Assembly (NCBI GenBank): GCA_032191485.1
Contig: JAVDOI010000007.1
Location: 3,501,042-3,565,041 of the forward strand
Reading direction: 5' to 3'
DNA: 64,000 bases
Origin: Leptoclinus maculatus
Taxonomy: Eukaryota > Chordata > Actinopteri > Perciformes > Stichaeidae
The translations under genes were made by a program, and so were the position numbers. This document shows positions 50,246-61,218 of the stretch, piece after piece. The notes under the pieces were generated by a model. That model was given only the letters and a program-made list of their open reading frames with translations. It was not told the origin of the DNA and searched no databases. The number at the start of each line of letters is the position of its first letter. Position 1 is the stretch's first letter.

Positions 50246-52879
50246 ATGTCAGAGCTCGGCATCAGAACAGGCGACAGGGTGCTGCTGGTTTGGGCCCAGC
50301 CCTCAGCACCAGCAGCCCTGAAGCAGTACGCAGAGGAACTGGGTGCCATTGTTGGTGCTGGCTGCCAAGTGTCAGTGGAGAACATGGAGAGATTATTGCT
50401 TTGTGAGTGACCCAACACGCTTGCTTTATGAATCAAATAATGTGTTATCACCACAACGTTACAGCACATGCTGTGATGTATCCTGGTAGCGTGAGCACAA
50501 AGTCAGTAGTGAAACGATCCTCTCCCCTCCGCAGCCTCCCACTCAGCGTCCACCTTTGACTGGGTGCTTTCTTGCCTCCTGGCTGACAGCTCCTCCATCC
50601 ACAGCTCAGAGACTCTGGCTGAAATGGCTCGAGTGCTCAAACCTGGTGGGAAGCTAGTTCTGGATGACGCAGTTACAGGTGAATGCAAACTTCTTTTACA
50701 TACATGTTTATAGGTGGAAAATCAGAAGGGAGAATAGAATGGTATGCACCGTGTTATGTTGGAATTTGAAGTCAGAAAAGCAAAGATGGAGTCCCCTGAT
50801 GCCACTATAATGGCAAAGTACACTAGAAATGCAACACAGATATAATCCCCTTAAAATATCAAAGTAAAACAAATAAACCCAGGACAGCTGTCTTTATCCA
50901 CCAGGTCACTGTGCAGCACTGATACGGTTGTGGCTCCGATTGTGTCACAGTGTGTTTGACTTGTTTCTTTCGGTGTGACAGGAGCTGAGGCGCAGAGTGT
51001 GAGGACTGCAGAGAAGCTGCTGTCAGCTCTGAAGTTGTCAGGCTTCATGTCGGTGACGGAGGTGAGTGGACACACCACACACACACAAAACGTAACATCC
51101 CGTTGCAAAATGTCTCCCTTTTGACCCGTCGACCCTCTTGCTTCATTCCCCATCCAGGTCAGTAAAGCAGAACTGAGTCCTGAGGCGTTGAGCTCCCTCA
51201 GGACGGCCACTGGTTACCAAGGAAACACTCTGTCTAGAGTCCGCGTATCTGCCTCCAAACCGACTTTCGAGGTGGGATCATCCAGCCAGATTAAACTTTC
51301 ATTCGGGAAAAAGCCAGGTAGGTTTATGAGCAGTTTTCCTGTTTCTTCTGAGCGTTTGTTTTGTCCACACGTGTTACATTGAAGGAGACCACTCGGAGTC
51401 TGTTGGGACGTTTACCTCTGGTCTGTCACATGTGATGCCTCTGAAACCACCAGTCACATTCTGTCCAAACTATAATGTCTCATAATGGTCAAGAACACTC
51501 CGTTAGACCACAAAAGGTTAAGAAAAAGCATGATGACCTCTCGAATCGCACACACTGTTGGATAAAGGTAAGATGAAATGACAAACCTGGCTCTACAGAT
51601 GTGCATACACCAGTTTTAGTTTCTAGGTGAAGTTGAGATTGTACTTAAATTGTTGTTCAACACACTTCAAATATATATATCGGCTCCAATTCAACTATGT
51701 CTCGCTGCTTGTGGAGATATAGCTGAAAGTGAAATGGTTATTTTGCCGTGTGGACATGAAGCTCTGTACAGATAGTTGTTTTTTACACATGTATGCGTCT
51801 TTGTGAAGCAGTATTATCATTTCTGCTCTCTGGGGTTTATAGCAGATCATTTCAATCAACAGGCCTTGAACTTGGTCCACAGCTTCACAAGCACGAGATG
51901 CAGGAACTGATAGCGGATCTTATCCCTTATCTATTGTAGAACGCTAATCAGTGAATTGCAAAATGATGTGATCTATCACCAAATGAGTCGTTTGATAGTT
52001 CAATCAGCGGTGAGCTTTTTAAATGTATTAAAGGTTATTGATTTGAGAGGTCATACCACAGAGTAAGATTTGTGAGCAAATATTCAGATTTCTTCAAAAA
52101 TACTTTTTGTTCTCAGTTTCTTGTCTATTGTCAGCATCAGTATAATATACTGATGTTATATTTACATTATGTTATATATACACATATGTGGTTTTTATGG
52201 TGGTATGTGAGGCAATCACTCAATTTACACAAACTTCTGTGGTTCCAGCAGAGAAACCAGCTCTGGATCCCAACGCTGTCAAAATGTGGACACTGTCAGC
52301 CAACGACATGGATGATGATGATGTGGTGAGTTGTGGATTCTGTGTCATTAAATACAGTGTGGACCGCAGCGCACCACCTGACATTCCACAGTCATACATG
52401 TCACGGACAGTGTGTGGGATTTAGTGGCCAAGTTGCAGATTGCGAGCGGCCGAGTGTAAAACTGTGGTTCTCATCTCTCTGAGGTCATCCATACCATAAT
52501 ATCACTGCTTTAAGAGCATCAGAAGTATCATGGAGTGGCCAGCACAGTCACCGGAGCTCTATTGAGTTGTTGTGGGAGCAGCTTGACCGTATGGTACGCA
52601 AGAGGTGCCCATCAAACCAATCCGACTTGTGGAAGGTGCTTCAGGAAGCATGGGGAGGAATCGCTTCACATTACCGTAACAAATTGACAGTTAGAATGCC
52701 ACAGGTCTGCAAGGCTGTAATTGCTGCAAATGGAGGATTCTTTGATGAAAGTATTATTTCAATTAAAAATCATTATTTCTAACTTTGTCAATGACATGTC
52801 TTCCTATTTAAACTCATTTCATGTATGTTTTCAGGGAAAACATTGAAATTTCTAAGTGACCCCAAACTTTTGAATGGCA

Positions 52880-52925
<46 letters not shown>

Positions 52926-53691
52926 TTGCATATATATTTGTTATTGGGAGTATCTGTACACTGTACTTCCTATAATTAGTGAATCGTACTCATCCCTTTG
53001 GTTCCCCTTCTCTCTAGGACCTGGTGGACTCCGATGCTCTGCTGGATGAGGATGACTTGAAGAAGCCAGACCCAGCTTCTCTTAAAGCACCCACGTGTGG
53101 AGAAGGAGCCACCAAGAAGAAAGCCTGCAAGAACTGGTGAGTTCACCCAACAACTCTTATTTAAACCTCGAGACCAAAGCACGTCGTGGGTCTGTTGGTT
53201 CGCAGCTCAATAACATTAGAAAGCTTTATTAATCCCCAGTAGGGAAACTCATTTGCCACCAAATCAACGCATACAGACAGTAAAGAGTTTCCACAGTGCA
53301 CAACAGACAGACAACACGCTACAACAGAAGGAGCCGGGCTTTCACATTTCGTACATTTATCTGCGCTTAGGAAAGCATTTAATATAAGAATGTTGCACCT
53401 GTGTGCAGCACGTGTGGTCTTGCTGAGGAGCTGGATGAGAGTAAAGGAACCCAGAAGACTAATCTACCAAAATCAGCCTGTGGAAGTGTGAGTATATTTA
53501 GTTGTATGTTCACTCCATATCTCCTCTTCCTACCTGGTAACAGAAGAAATAACGACTTCAATGATTTCTACTTGTGGCAGTGTTACCTCGGCGATGCGTT
53601 CCGATGTGCCAGCTGCCCGTACATGGGGAAGCCAGCGTTTAAACCGGGGGAGAAGATCGTGCTGGACAAGAAGACGCTGACAGACGCTTGA
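50246..53691 (+). CDS. ciapin1: Anamorsin (cytosolic Fe-S cluster assembly factor)
   Basis: CIAPIN1 (yeast Dre2) passes electrons from NDOR1 in the cytosolic Fe-S assembly pathway. Eight plus-strand coding exons: 50246-50402, 50535-50678, 50982-51061, 51158-51317, 52252-52325, 53018-53136, 53409-53487 and 53581-53691 (stop TGA). They total 924 nt, giving 307 residues (human 312), all phases consistent. The N-terminal half is the methyltransferase-like domain, followed by the [17 protein letters not shown] linker and WTLSANDM. The C-terminus has both cluster-binding sites intact: C-x9-C-x2-C-x-C (CGEG to CTCG) and the twin C-x2-C-x7-C-x2-C (CGSC to CASC), then PAFKPGEK. The intron 51317-52252 is plain, and the intron 52325-53018 holds a Tc1 relic. 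Confidence 0.98.
52500..52885 (+). pseudogene. Tc1/mariner transposase C-terminal fragment
   Basis: Plus-strand frames give WPAQSPEL near 52538 and then [25 protein letters not shown] and [14 protein letters not shown], the C-terminal end of Tc1-like transposases. A TAG interrupts the expected catalytic-region continuation, so it is dead. The right end CCCCAAACTTTTGAATGGCAGTG is the typical teleost Tc1-like terminus. It lies in a ciapin1 intron next to a (TA)n tract. Confidence 0.8.
52888..52924. repeat. (TA)n microsatellite
   Basis: Pure TA tract immediately after the Tc1-like terminus. Tc1 elements insert at TA. Confidence 0.9.
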
Positions 53692-54003
53692 AACGCTGGA
53701 CTTCACACATGCTACCCGCTCATGCTTCAACATTTTACATTCCTTTTCCCCATCCGCCCCGGAGACACGACTTCTGCCCGTTTGTCCGCTCAGTGAGACA
53801 CTTCTGCTTTGAAATCACAACTGGTTCCCTCTGGGATTCACCAGTGCAGACTGTGATGCCCTCGCTCCATGTTGGCTGAGTTTCTTACTTTGAAAGTTTG
53901 GTTGAAAATGAGCAAGAGTGAGATTTCAATGAAATGTGGGGGAGGGGGGGGGACTCCTGCTGTTGTAAATTATGAATGATATTTTTGAGTTTCATTTTAA
54001 TAC

Positions 54004-54009
54004 AATAAA
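54004..54009 (+). terminator. ciapin1: ciapin1 poly(A) signal
   Basis: AATAAA on the plus strand, about 310 bp after the ciapin1 stop. Confidence 0.7.
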
Positions 54010-54203
54010 CTAAAGCCAGCCTTCTGTTCATAGGCAACCCATTTATTTAACTGAAGATGGCCAATAGTCCCCAGATGTTACATTCAGTAACACGTTTGGC
54101 TTTGTGACACTGGTGACCGGTTCTTTTTTCCCCCTAGTTGCAAACTGACCCACAGAACATCTATCAGCCAGTTAGTGACACACCTTTTGAATTTGTTGAA
54201 TCA

Positions 54204-54209
54204 TTTATT
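54204..54209 (-). terminator. prmt7: Candidate prmt7 poly(A) signal
   Basis: AATAAA on the minus strand, about 210 bp past the prmt7 stop. The ciapin1 and prmt7 3' ends converge within about 200 bp. Confidence 0.55.
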
Positions 54210-54415
54210 GTACAATTGCTACCTGCTTTTGGGAAGCCCTGAATATCATGTTTCAGATAGTGAGTCATGATGAGCTTCAGTCAGAACAATAACACCATAT
54301 TGGCCGAACCACAGATGTTAAATGTGCATTCGATATAAAAAATAAAATAAAAACGGCGACATGAGGTAAAAGCACATTACTCGAGAGTCAGTTCTCTTCA
54401 GTGTCCACATCACTG

Positions 54416-55781
54416 TTACTCCACGCTGAAGTCCATCTTAATGTCTCCCAGACCGGGTTCAAAGGTGAAGCTGTAAGACACTGCGGCTCTGCCGTCGTCT
54501 GAGCTCTCACATGGCGACCTGAGGAAATACACTCCCTGTTTCCTGTGTCGACTCCACTCACACTCGCCCTGCGAGGAAGGCACAGAAGAAACATCCGTCA
54601 AAAAAATGATTGATGACGCAATTCATTTGACGGTTAAAGACAAAGACTATAAGGATGTTAAGGAGAGGCCGTAGGCTGTGATACCTGCTCACTGATTGGT
54701 CCAATCAGACCTGCAGTGACCGTGATGTCAGCGGTGAGGTGATATTCCATCCACAGCGCGACACCATGGCAACGACCATTCCTGGAACACATTTAAACAG
54801 GTTGTTTAGCTCTACTGTAACCCTTAGACCAGGGGTCACTATTAGGTGGACCGGGGTCCGGATCCAGGCGCCGTGGTATCTGGACCCTGGACCTATCACC
54901 AATGGATAATTATTTAATTTTGACAGAGCGCTTTTATTTTAACTGGCGCAGCCTTTACTGCCCTTATTCAGCGGTCCAGGAAGCACACCGACTTCTCCAA
55001 AAAGAGGAAAGTGGACTGAGAGACCAGAGTCTTTAACCAAGAATGGACAGACTCTTATATATGTTCATTCAAAACCAGTATGTCTCATAAATAAAGTCAC
55101 AGAAAATAAACAATGTAAGAGCTCAATATGATCAGAACGCTAACACATGAATTCACTGTCCAACAATGATGTTAGCAGAGGATAGAGCTGAAACAAGTGG
55201 TTTAATAACCACAGATAAAGTCCAAAGTTCACAAAGTTCTCTTTTTAGAAGATGAGGATAATATAATATTCACACTGAATGAACTGAAGCTGCAGGACAA
55301 TTCAGTTATATTAATTTTTCTAAAATGAAGTACTATAGTATTTATTATTTATAATTCTTCCAGTTAAAATTGAAAACTGACAATAAATATTGTTGAGGTA
55401 TTATTCAATTGAACTTTCTTTATTTTGAATTGTCATTTGTTGTCTACTGTTGACCTAAATAATGATGTCACTAACTCAAGTTAGACATCATTGTGATGTT
55501 CCAGACCTTTGCATGAGGAAAGTCTCTAACTGGACCTCCTTGAATGTTAATTGAATACCCCTGCCTTAGAATAAGTCAGCTTTTATACTTTGGTATGTGG
55601 TTCCTGGGAAAACTCGGTACCTTATGAACGGCAGCGAGCCCTGGCTGCTGATTGGCTGTTGAGGGACACACTGGGTGAAGTCGAAGGTCATGACCGCTGT
55701 GGACCGGGTCAGAGCGCGACACGGGTACTCCCAGAGAGGGTGGGGCTCCGCCTCACGGGACTCACGGAAATCCAGAGATCT
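54416..55781 (-). CDS. prmt7: Protein arginine methyltransferase 7, last three exons
   Basis: PRMT7 is a type III (monomethylating) arginine methyltransferase built from two tandem PRMT modules. Only the end of the second module is here: exons 55621-55781, 54685-54781 and 54416-54568 (stop TAA), 411 nt giving 136 residues, all phases consistent. Diagnostic pieces are LDFRESREAEPHPLWEYPCR, MTFDFTQCVPQQP, GVALWMEYHLTADITVTAGL and KQGVYFL, ending GDIKMDFSVE. The upstream exons must lie beyond 64000, because the intron before 55781 contains the retrovirus. The gene is on the minus strand, antisense to the retrovirus. The first exon shown begins at a codon boundary. Confidence 0.93.
54832..55562 (+). 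mobile_element. hAT transposon relic with decayed transposase (copy B), in a prmt7 intron
   Basis: Runs from CAGGGGTCACTATTAGG to the inverted terminus AATACCCCTG at 55562. Broken frames read SKKRKVD, then a stop, then ETRVFNQEWTDS, and later LNELKLQDNS. These match the N-terminal and mid-region motifs of ZBED/SCAND3-like hAT transposases. Stops show it is dead, and it is too short to be complete. It lies in the short intron between the prmt7 exons 54685-54781 and 55621-55781. Confidence 0.75.
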
Positions 55782-56040
55782 CTGTGGGGGACAGATGTGG
55801 AGAGAATTATTCTCAAAAACATACATGATTTAAAAAACACAGAAACTCATAACAGGCCCTTTAAACTTCAGCTACACATCACAGATATAAATAACAGAAT
55901 AGGATGTGTCACCTTCTATGTCCTCATTTGTGTTGGGGACATTGGGCCTCATTCAAAAAGAGGGTTTACTCACAAATCTGTACATAAACAGTGCGTATGA
56001 ATGTTATCCTCAGCAATTAATATGTGGTATATTTTCAGTC

Positions 56041-56365
56041 TGTGAGGGGCCTCTTTGGGGGTCTTGGATGGGAACCAGATGTGTATGGAGTCCCGTGACC
56101 GCAAGGAAGAAAAGGGGGTGATAGAGCCATACATGGTGTTAAATTCCTCCCTTATGAGATGTATACTTGCACACTATATAAGAAGACGCGGAGTCTCTCA
56201 TCGGCAGGCTCTTTTTGGATTCAACCCAGGACCTCCAGGTGGTCTAGACACCTGTATGACATGTGTTACTTGTTTGTAATAAACTTTATTATACCAGCAA
56301 GAACAGTGTCCGCGGAGCATTCTTCATCATCACTTCAACAGCACTGTCGCAGAAAAGATACGACA
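56041..56365 (+). repeat. Putative 5' LTR
   Basis: Starts TGTGAGGGGCC and ends GATACGACA, giving TGT...ACA inverted termini, two bases before a TGG primer-binding site. It contains a TATA box (TATATAAG, 56175-56182) and, about 100 bp later, a poly(A) signal AATAAA (56278-56283), in the right order for U3-R-U5. The left boundary is inferred, since the 3' LTR that would prove it is not in the window. Confidence 0.7.
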
Positions 56366-56367
56366 AT

Positions 56368-56385
56368 TGGCGTCACGAACAGGAT
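56368..56385 (+). promoter_or_regulatory. Retroviral primer-binding site
   Basis: TGGCGTCACGAACAGGAT begins two bases after the LTR end and would pair with a tRNA 3' end of the type CTGTTCGTGACGCCA. It is not the usual proline or lysine primer. A serine-type tRNA is possible, but I cannot assign it from the sequence alone. Confidence 0.75.
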
Positions 56386-57202
56386 CGGAAGTGGCCTCAA
56401 GCTGTTTTTCAGCTGAAAACTTCATAAGACGGTGAGATCACTCGATTTAATGCTGGTCATGAATTGGGGCTGTTATATGAAGTTGGACACACCGTAAATT
56501 AAGAACCTCATTGTAATGGACATGTCCTGTTGATTTGATGTTTAAAGAGAGGCTCCGTGCTAAATTTTATAAAAAAGGGGAAGATAAAAAGTGAAGAAAA
56601 GATGTATGAGAAATACAATAAATAGTTTAGAATAGCTTCATGGGGACGATAAGGTGTGCTAAACAGTATCGTGCAAGATTAATGAAGAGGGGCCTTTAAC
56701 TTCTTAACGGTAAGACACATGCATATTAGTCACTGCGTAACGATGGCTTTGACATAGTCCGGAATTAAGTTAGAAATACAAAATTGGGGAAACCTGGATC
56801 CAGGTAATTTGAATAAATAAATGTAAAAAGGTAAAGAAAGAGTGATAAGGAAATAAAGGAAATTCTCATATGAGTGAGCCGCAAAATCGGATAGGATAAG
56901 AATATTTAGTATGGGCCGAATTAAAACCTGGAATATCATCTGATGGTCAGTGTAATAACTGGAGTGTAGAAATCACAGTTCGATTGACCGTTACCACTCT
57001 GACATTTGTTGACGAACGGTGTCTGATGCAGCCTCTCATCGAATATTTACACCTCAAAGGTAGCATAAATTTTATGAGAAAAAAAAAATAAGGAAAGCGG
57101 CCAAAAAAGCATGCTGTGAGACTGAAGATATCTGAGGAATGTGTGTGTGTGTGAATTGACTTTGGAACAAGGAGAGAGAGGAAAAAAGGTGGGGGCATAG
57201 GA

Positions 57203-57235
<33 letters not shown>

Positions 57236-58860
57236 CTTGGCTGGAAATGAGTGCCAGGTGTGGAACATAAAATAAAAGAAAAAGAGAATAGACGTATTAA
57301 AGTTAATAGAAGAAGATAAAACACAATATGATTGAATAAACATATAGAGGTGAGGATTTGAGAACAAGACATGTAATAATTTGTAAGGATAGATATGTGG
57401 AATGATGTATTGAATAAATGAAACAACGAACTTCTTTAGAGAAGACTAATGATTTGAACGAGTGAATAAATGAAACATGAGCTCTTCTTAAAAGGGACGT
57501 AATATAATAAATAAGCTGTTAAATACACAATGAACTTCGTATAAAAAGGGTAGAGTTTGAAACACCCCCCCCCCTCACTAATCGCAAATGACCCTCTAGA
57601 GAGAAATGGAATGTGAGAGTGGGGGAGTGAAGAATAAGGGGTCAGCTGGTATTCAATGTTTATACTAGGGGTTTCATTTTAAAAGAAAAAGAGAAGAAAT
57701 GTATGATGTTGTTAAAGGGACCAATGGGTTCACAAGAGACTAATCCATTGCCTGTTTCTTTTTGTTGTTATGTCATTTACGGTGAATGAGAATTAAGGGG
57801 AGGCAAGGCAGTGGGCTGGCACATCACGGAGTGTGGCTTGCTGACGTCCACGGGGAGGCTTCCGTTTCGATCTACTAAAGGCCAGTACAACTTTATCCAC
57901 AAACTCTTTAGCAAAAAAAAAAAAAAAAAAAACAGAAAACCTGCATTTTCCATATTTGTATGTGTTCTCAGTCGAAGGTAATATTGATGGTACACATATA
58001 AACCTGCTTTCAGTTATAAGCCTATGAGGATACTGACCTGCTCATTTTACATGAAAGAGTACATACTCTAGGCAGTTAGGAGAAAGAAACATATAAATAA
58101 CTAGGAGACTTGGCAACTGATTGATCAGCTAATACATTTAATTAAGTAATGGCACATGTTTGTTTGGTATAACTTCTGCTGACTATTGCGGTTGTTCATT
58201 TATGTTATTGTGCGTGGTTTGTTCTGATCTGTGCTGTGGTGGACATTCAATGTGGTGACTGTTTGACGATTTGAGCTGAATATTAATTGGTTAATTGGTT
58301 TATTGAAGTGGTTGGTTGATTTGTTGATTGATCTGTTGATTTATTGATTGATTGATTGATCTATTGATTTATTGATTGATTGATTGATTTGTTGGTTGAT
58401 TGATTTATTGGTTGATTTGTTGATTGATCTGTTGATTTATTGATTGATTGATTGATCTATTGATTGATTGATTGATTGATTGATTTATTGATTTGTTGGT
58501 TGTTGATTGAGTAATTGATTTATTTGTTGATTGGTTGATTTGATTGATTGATTGATTTGTTGGTTGATTGATTTATTGGTTGGTTGATTGATTGGTTGAT
58601 TTATTGATTGATTGATTGATTGATTTGTTGATTGATTGATTGGTTTATTGGTTAATTTGTTAATTGTTAATTGGTTTATTTTGTTAATTGGTTTATTTTG
58701 TTAATTGGTTAATTTGTTAATTGGTTAATTGGTTAATTTTTTTTTAATTGGTTAAAAAAAAAAAAAAAAAAAAAAAAGGTAATCCAAACAGCCTTGAGTA
58801 GTTTAATTGTAGCAATCACTTCTTAAAGTACAATAAACGAAACATAAGGAAGCCGTTATA
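56386..58860 (+). other. Unusually long retroviral leader with simple repeats
   Basis: About 2.5 kb between primer-binding site and gag without a sustained open frame. A splice-donor-like GACG followed by GTGAGA lies near 56430. Simple repeats include (TG)n at 57202-57231, poly-A at 57913-57931, a TTGA/TTGATT-type tetranucleotide tract (58290-58740) and poly-A at 58755-58778, just before gag. Typical simple-retrovirus leaders are several hundred bases, so either an insertion or a real long packaging/translation leader is present. Confidence 0.6.
58290..58740. repeat. (TTGA)n/(TTGATT)n tract in the retroviral leader
   Basis: About 450 bp of TTGA, TTGG and TTTATTGA units, decaying into TTAATTGG units towards gag. 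Confidence 0.95.
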
Positions 58861-61218
58861 ATGGGAAAAAATAACACTAAAATTCCAAAAGTAATCACTC
58901 CTGTTGATATAGTACAGAAGAATAATCCTTTAATTAGAGGCATCGCAAACATTGCAAAAATATCGGAAAAATGGCATGAACGCTGGCCTGAAATTGACCA
59001 ACCATGGCCAGTGGAGGGGACTCTTAACCCAGATGTAATTCAAATAATGACGGTACTTGTATCCACATACAAGGCAGAGCAAAAGAAGGGAAAAAAGGGG
59101 AGAAAGCGCAAGGAGAAGAGGCAGGTGGAGCTTGGCATTCTCCAGTTGTTTGAAAATGAGGGACAGAAACTGATCAAAGCTGCAAACGATAAGACAGACA
59201 AAGCTATAGAAGACATAAAACAAAATACAGAACAAACAGAAAAACTGATGACAAACATCAATTCAGGGTTCTCACATATGAGCCCAGTGAAGGGACCGCC
59301 ACCTTATGAGGTAGGGATGACAAACATCAATTCAGGGTTCTCACATATGAGCCCAGTGAAGGGACCGCCACCTTATGAGGTAGGGATGACAAACATCAAT
59401 TCAGGGTTCTCACATATGAGCCCAGTGAAGGGACCGCCACCTTATGAGGTAGGGATGACAAACATCAATTCAGGGTTCTCACATATGAGCCCAGTGAAGG
59501 GACCGCCACCTTATGAGGTAGGGATGACAAACATCAATTCAGGGTTCTCACATATGAGCCCAGTGAAGGGACCGCCACCTTATGAGGTAGGGAGGACGTC
59601 TAAGAGAATCTATCCTCAGAACCCAGTGATCAGCCAGGAGGGTGACTACCATATCAAAAATGACAATGATGGAATAATAGAAACAGGACGAGCAGAGACA
59701 ACTATACTGATGTATCCAGGTTCCAAAAGTAAGAAGAAAACAAGGTTTGAATCTGGGAAGCAGGACAAGGACCGCAGCAACAAAAGTGACCTAAGCGATC
59801 AAGACGGGGGCAGGGGAGGATATGACCCTGCAGTCAGACGGATCTTGGCCAGAGCGGAAAGGAGAGGAAATGTCATCTCTGATGACAGTGAGGATGAAGG
59901 GAGCCCTGAAGAAGAGGGCTATAAAGAGGAACATGAAGAAGATGGACGGGAGACTGTAAGTGAGATCGATGGAAGAATATACCGATGCCGCCGTAAGCGA
60001 CTACAAACTGGGGATCCAGAAGAACTAAAAGAACTGGAGGACCAGCTAAAGGAATTGCGGTATCGGAAGGAAGAGTTACAGATGGAAAGCCTTAAACGAT
60101 TGTCCATGAAAGATAAAAGTCGCGTTAGGAAACGGTCGGGGAAGATACTTCCAGTGTTCGTCCGAGGACGGAATTTGGAGTATAAGCCTTGGCAAAGTAC
60201 AGATATGTCAAACATACTTGAAAAGTTACCTACTCTTCAAGATGGGGCACATCCTTGGATTGCAAAGTTGGAAGAGATCATGGTGGGAGAGCAACCAGCC
60301 ATGGGAGATATCAAGAGACTCTTGGCCAGCCTCGTTGGAGTTTCCCCTATGGAAGAGATTCTACAGAAAGCTGGACTTAATCGATATGTGAGAACTGCTG
60401 TGAATGATTCAGAGCTGTTTGCTGCAAATAGAGGTCAAGTGTGCAGGGCGCTGAAAGACACATTTCCGACAAATGTACATCCTGACAATATTTGCACGGA
60501 ACCACTGGGACAAGAGGAAAACCCGAGGGCCTATGTGTCAAGAGTTCATCAAGTGTGGAGGAATGTCACAGGAAATGACCCGGATTTGAATCGAATGGAA
60601 CAGTCAATTTTGCGAACCAGAATACAGAAGGGGTTGCCCCTGTCAGTGAGAAGCAAATTGGCAGAAGTGGTTGGTCTTGGGAGCATGACAAAGGGTGTTT
60701 ATACGGATCATATAGCCCACCAAGTGGAGCTGTACAGGAAAAAGGAACAAGATCAGAAAGACCAGGACCAAGAGACCCTCAGGAAACTTAATCAAATACA
60801 ACTGATGGATAACAAGAAGATGGAGAAGAAGCAGGCTCTGGTTATGCAAAATCAGGCTCCACTGAATCAACTAGTACCACAACCACAGCCGAACCATGTT
60901 CAGCTCCAATCTGTCCAGCCACCGCCGATGGTTCCAGTTGCTTCCTACCCACAACCAGTCTTTGATCAAGCGCAGTCCTGGAGAGGAAGAGATCAAAGAA
61001 ACTTCGGAAGAGGAGGAAGGTTTAATTCAAACTTTCAACAGCCATCAAACGAATGCTATACTTGTGGACAACAAGGCCATTTTGCTCGCGAGTGCAACAG
61101 GTCAAGAGGAAATTTCAGAGGAAATTCCAGAGGAGGATTCAGAGGAGGATTCAGGGGCCAATCAGGGTCACCCAGAGGACCGGTGAACCCTTACAGAGGC
61201 CCGGAACCGGGTTACTAG
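58861..61218 (+). CDS. gag: Retroviral Gag polyprotein, intact, with five tandem PPPY units
   Basis: Structural polyprotein of 785 residues ending at an amber codon (61216-61218). Its start, MGKNNTK, resembles the myristoylated MGKQNSK of neuronal calcium sensors, so membrane targeting by N-myristate is plausible. Residues 130-244 are five perfect 23-residue repeats (69 bp each, 59248-59592), every one containing KGPPPYEVG, a PPxY late domain of the kind that recruits NEDD4-family WW-domain ligases for budding. A charged, coiled-coil-like region follows (about 330-430). The capsid-like region (about 440-640) has a [16 protein letters not shown] segment in the position of the major homology region. 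The nucleocapsid has one zinc knuckle, C-x2-C-x4-H-x4-C (residues 732-745), followed by RGG/FRG repeats like foamy-virus GR boxes. It is larger than simple-retrovirus Gags (about 500-540 residues). Confidence 0.9.
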   Translation: MGKNNTKIPKVITPVDIVQKNNPLIRGIANIAKISEKWHERWPEIDQPWPVEGTLNPDVIQIMTVLVSTYKAEQKKGKKGRKRKEKRQVELGILQLFENEGQKLIKAANDKTDKAIEDIKQNTEQTEKLMTNINSGFSHMSPVKGPPPYEVGMTNINSGFSHMSPVKGPPPYEVGMTNINSGFSHMSPVKGPPPYEVGMTNINSGFSHMSPVKGPPPYEVGMTNINSGFSHMSPVKGPPPYEVGRTSKRIYPQNPVISQEGDYHIKNDNDGIIETGRAETTILMYPGSKSKKKTRFESGKQDKDRSNKSDLSDQDGGRGGYDPAVRRILARAERRGNVISDDSEDEGSPEEEGYKEEHEEDGRETVSEIDGRIYRCRRKRLQTGDPEELKELEDQLKELRYRKEELQMESLKRLSMKDKSRVRKRSGKILPVFVRGRNLEYKPWQSTDMSNILEKLPTLQDGAHPWIAKLEEIMVGEQPAMGDIKRLLASLVGVSPMEEILQKAGLNRYVRTAVNDSELFAANRGQVCRALKDTFPTNVHPDNICTEPLGQEENPRAYVSRVHQVWRNVTGNDPDLNRMEQSILRTRIQKGLPLSVRSKLAEVVGLGSMTKGVYTDHIAHQVELYRKKEQDQKDQDQETLRKLNQIQLMDNKKMEKKQALVMQNQAPLNQLVPQPQPNHVQLQSVQPPPMVPVASYPQPVFDQAQSWRGRDQRNFGRGGRFNSNFQQPSNECYTCGQQGHFARECNRSRGNFRGNSRGGFRGGFRGQSGSPRGPVNPYRGPEPGY
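59248..59592 (+). repeat. Five perfect 69-bp tandem repeats in gag
   Basis: Units start at 59248, 59317, 59386, 59455 and 59524. They appear identical base for base and keep the frame. Each encodes one PPPY motif. Confidence 0.97.

Noticed and set aside
58930..60870. Minus-strand open frames over gag
   Set aside because: Shadows of the gag frame, without homology.
61216..61218. Amber codon as a disabling mutation of a gag-pol fusion
   Set aside because: Position at the end of nucleocapsid, G-rich context and open same-frame pol fit programmed read-through better than damage.
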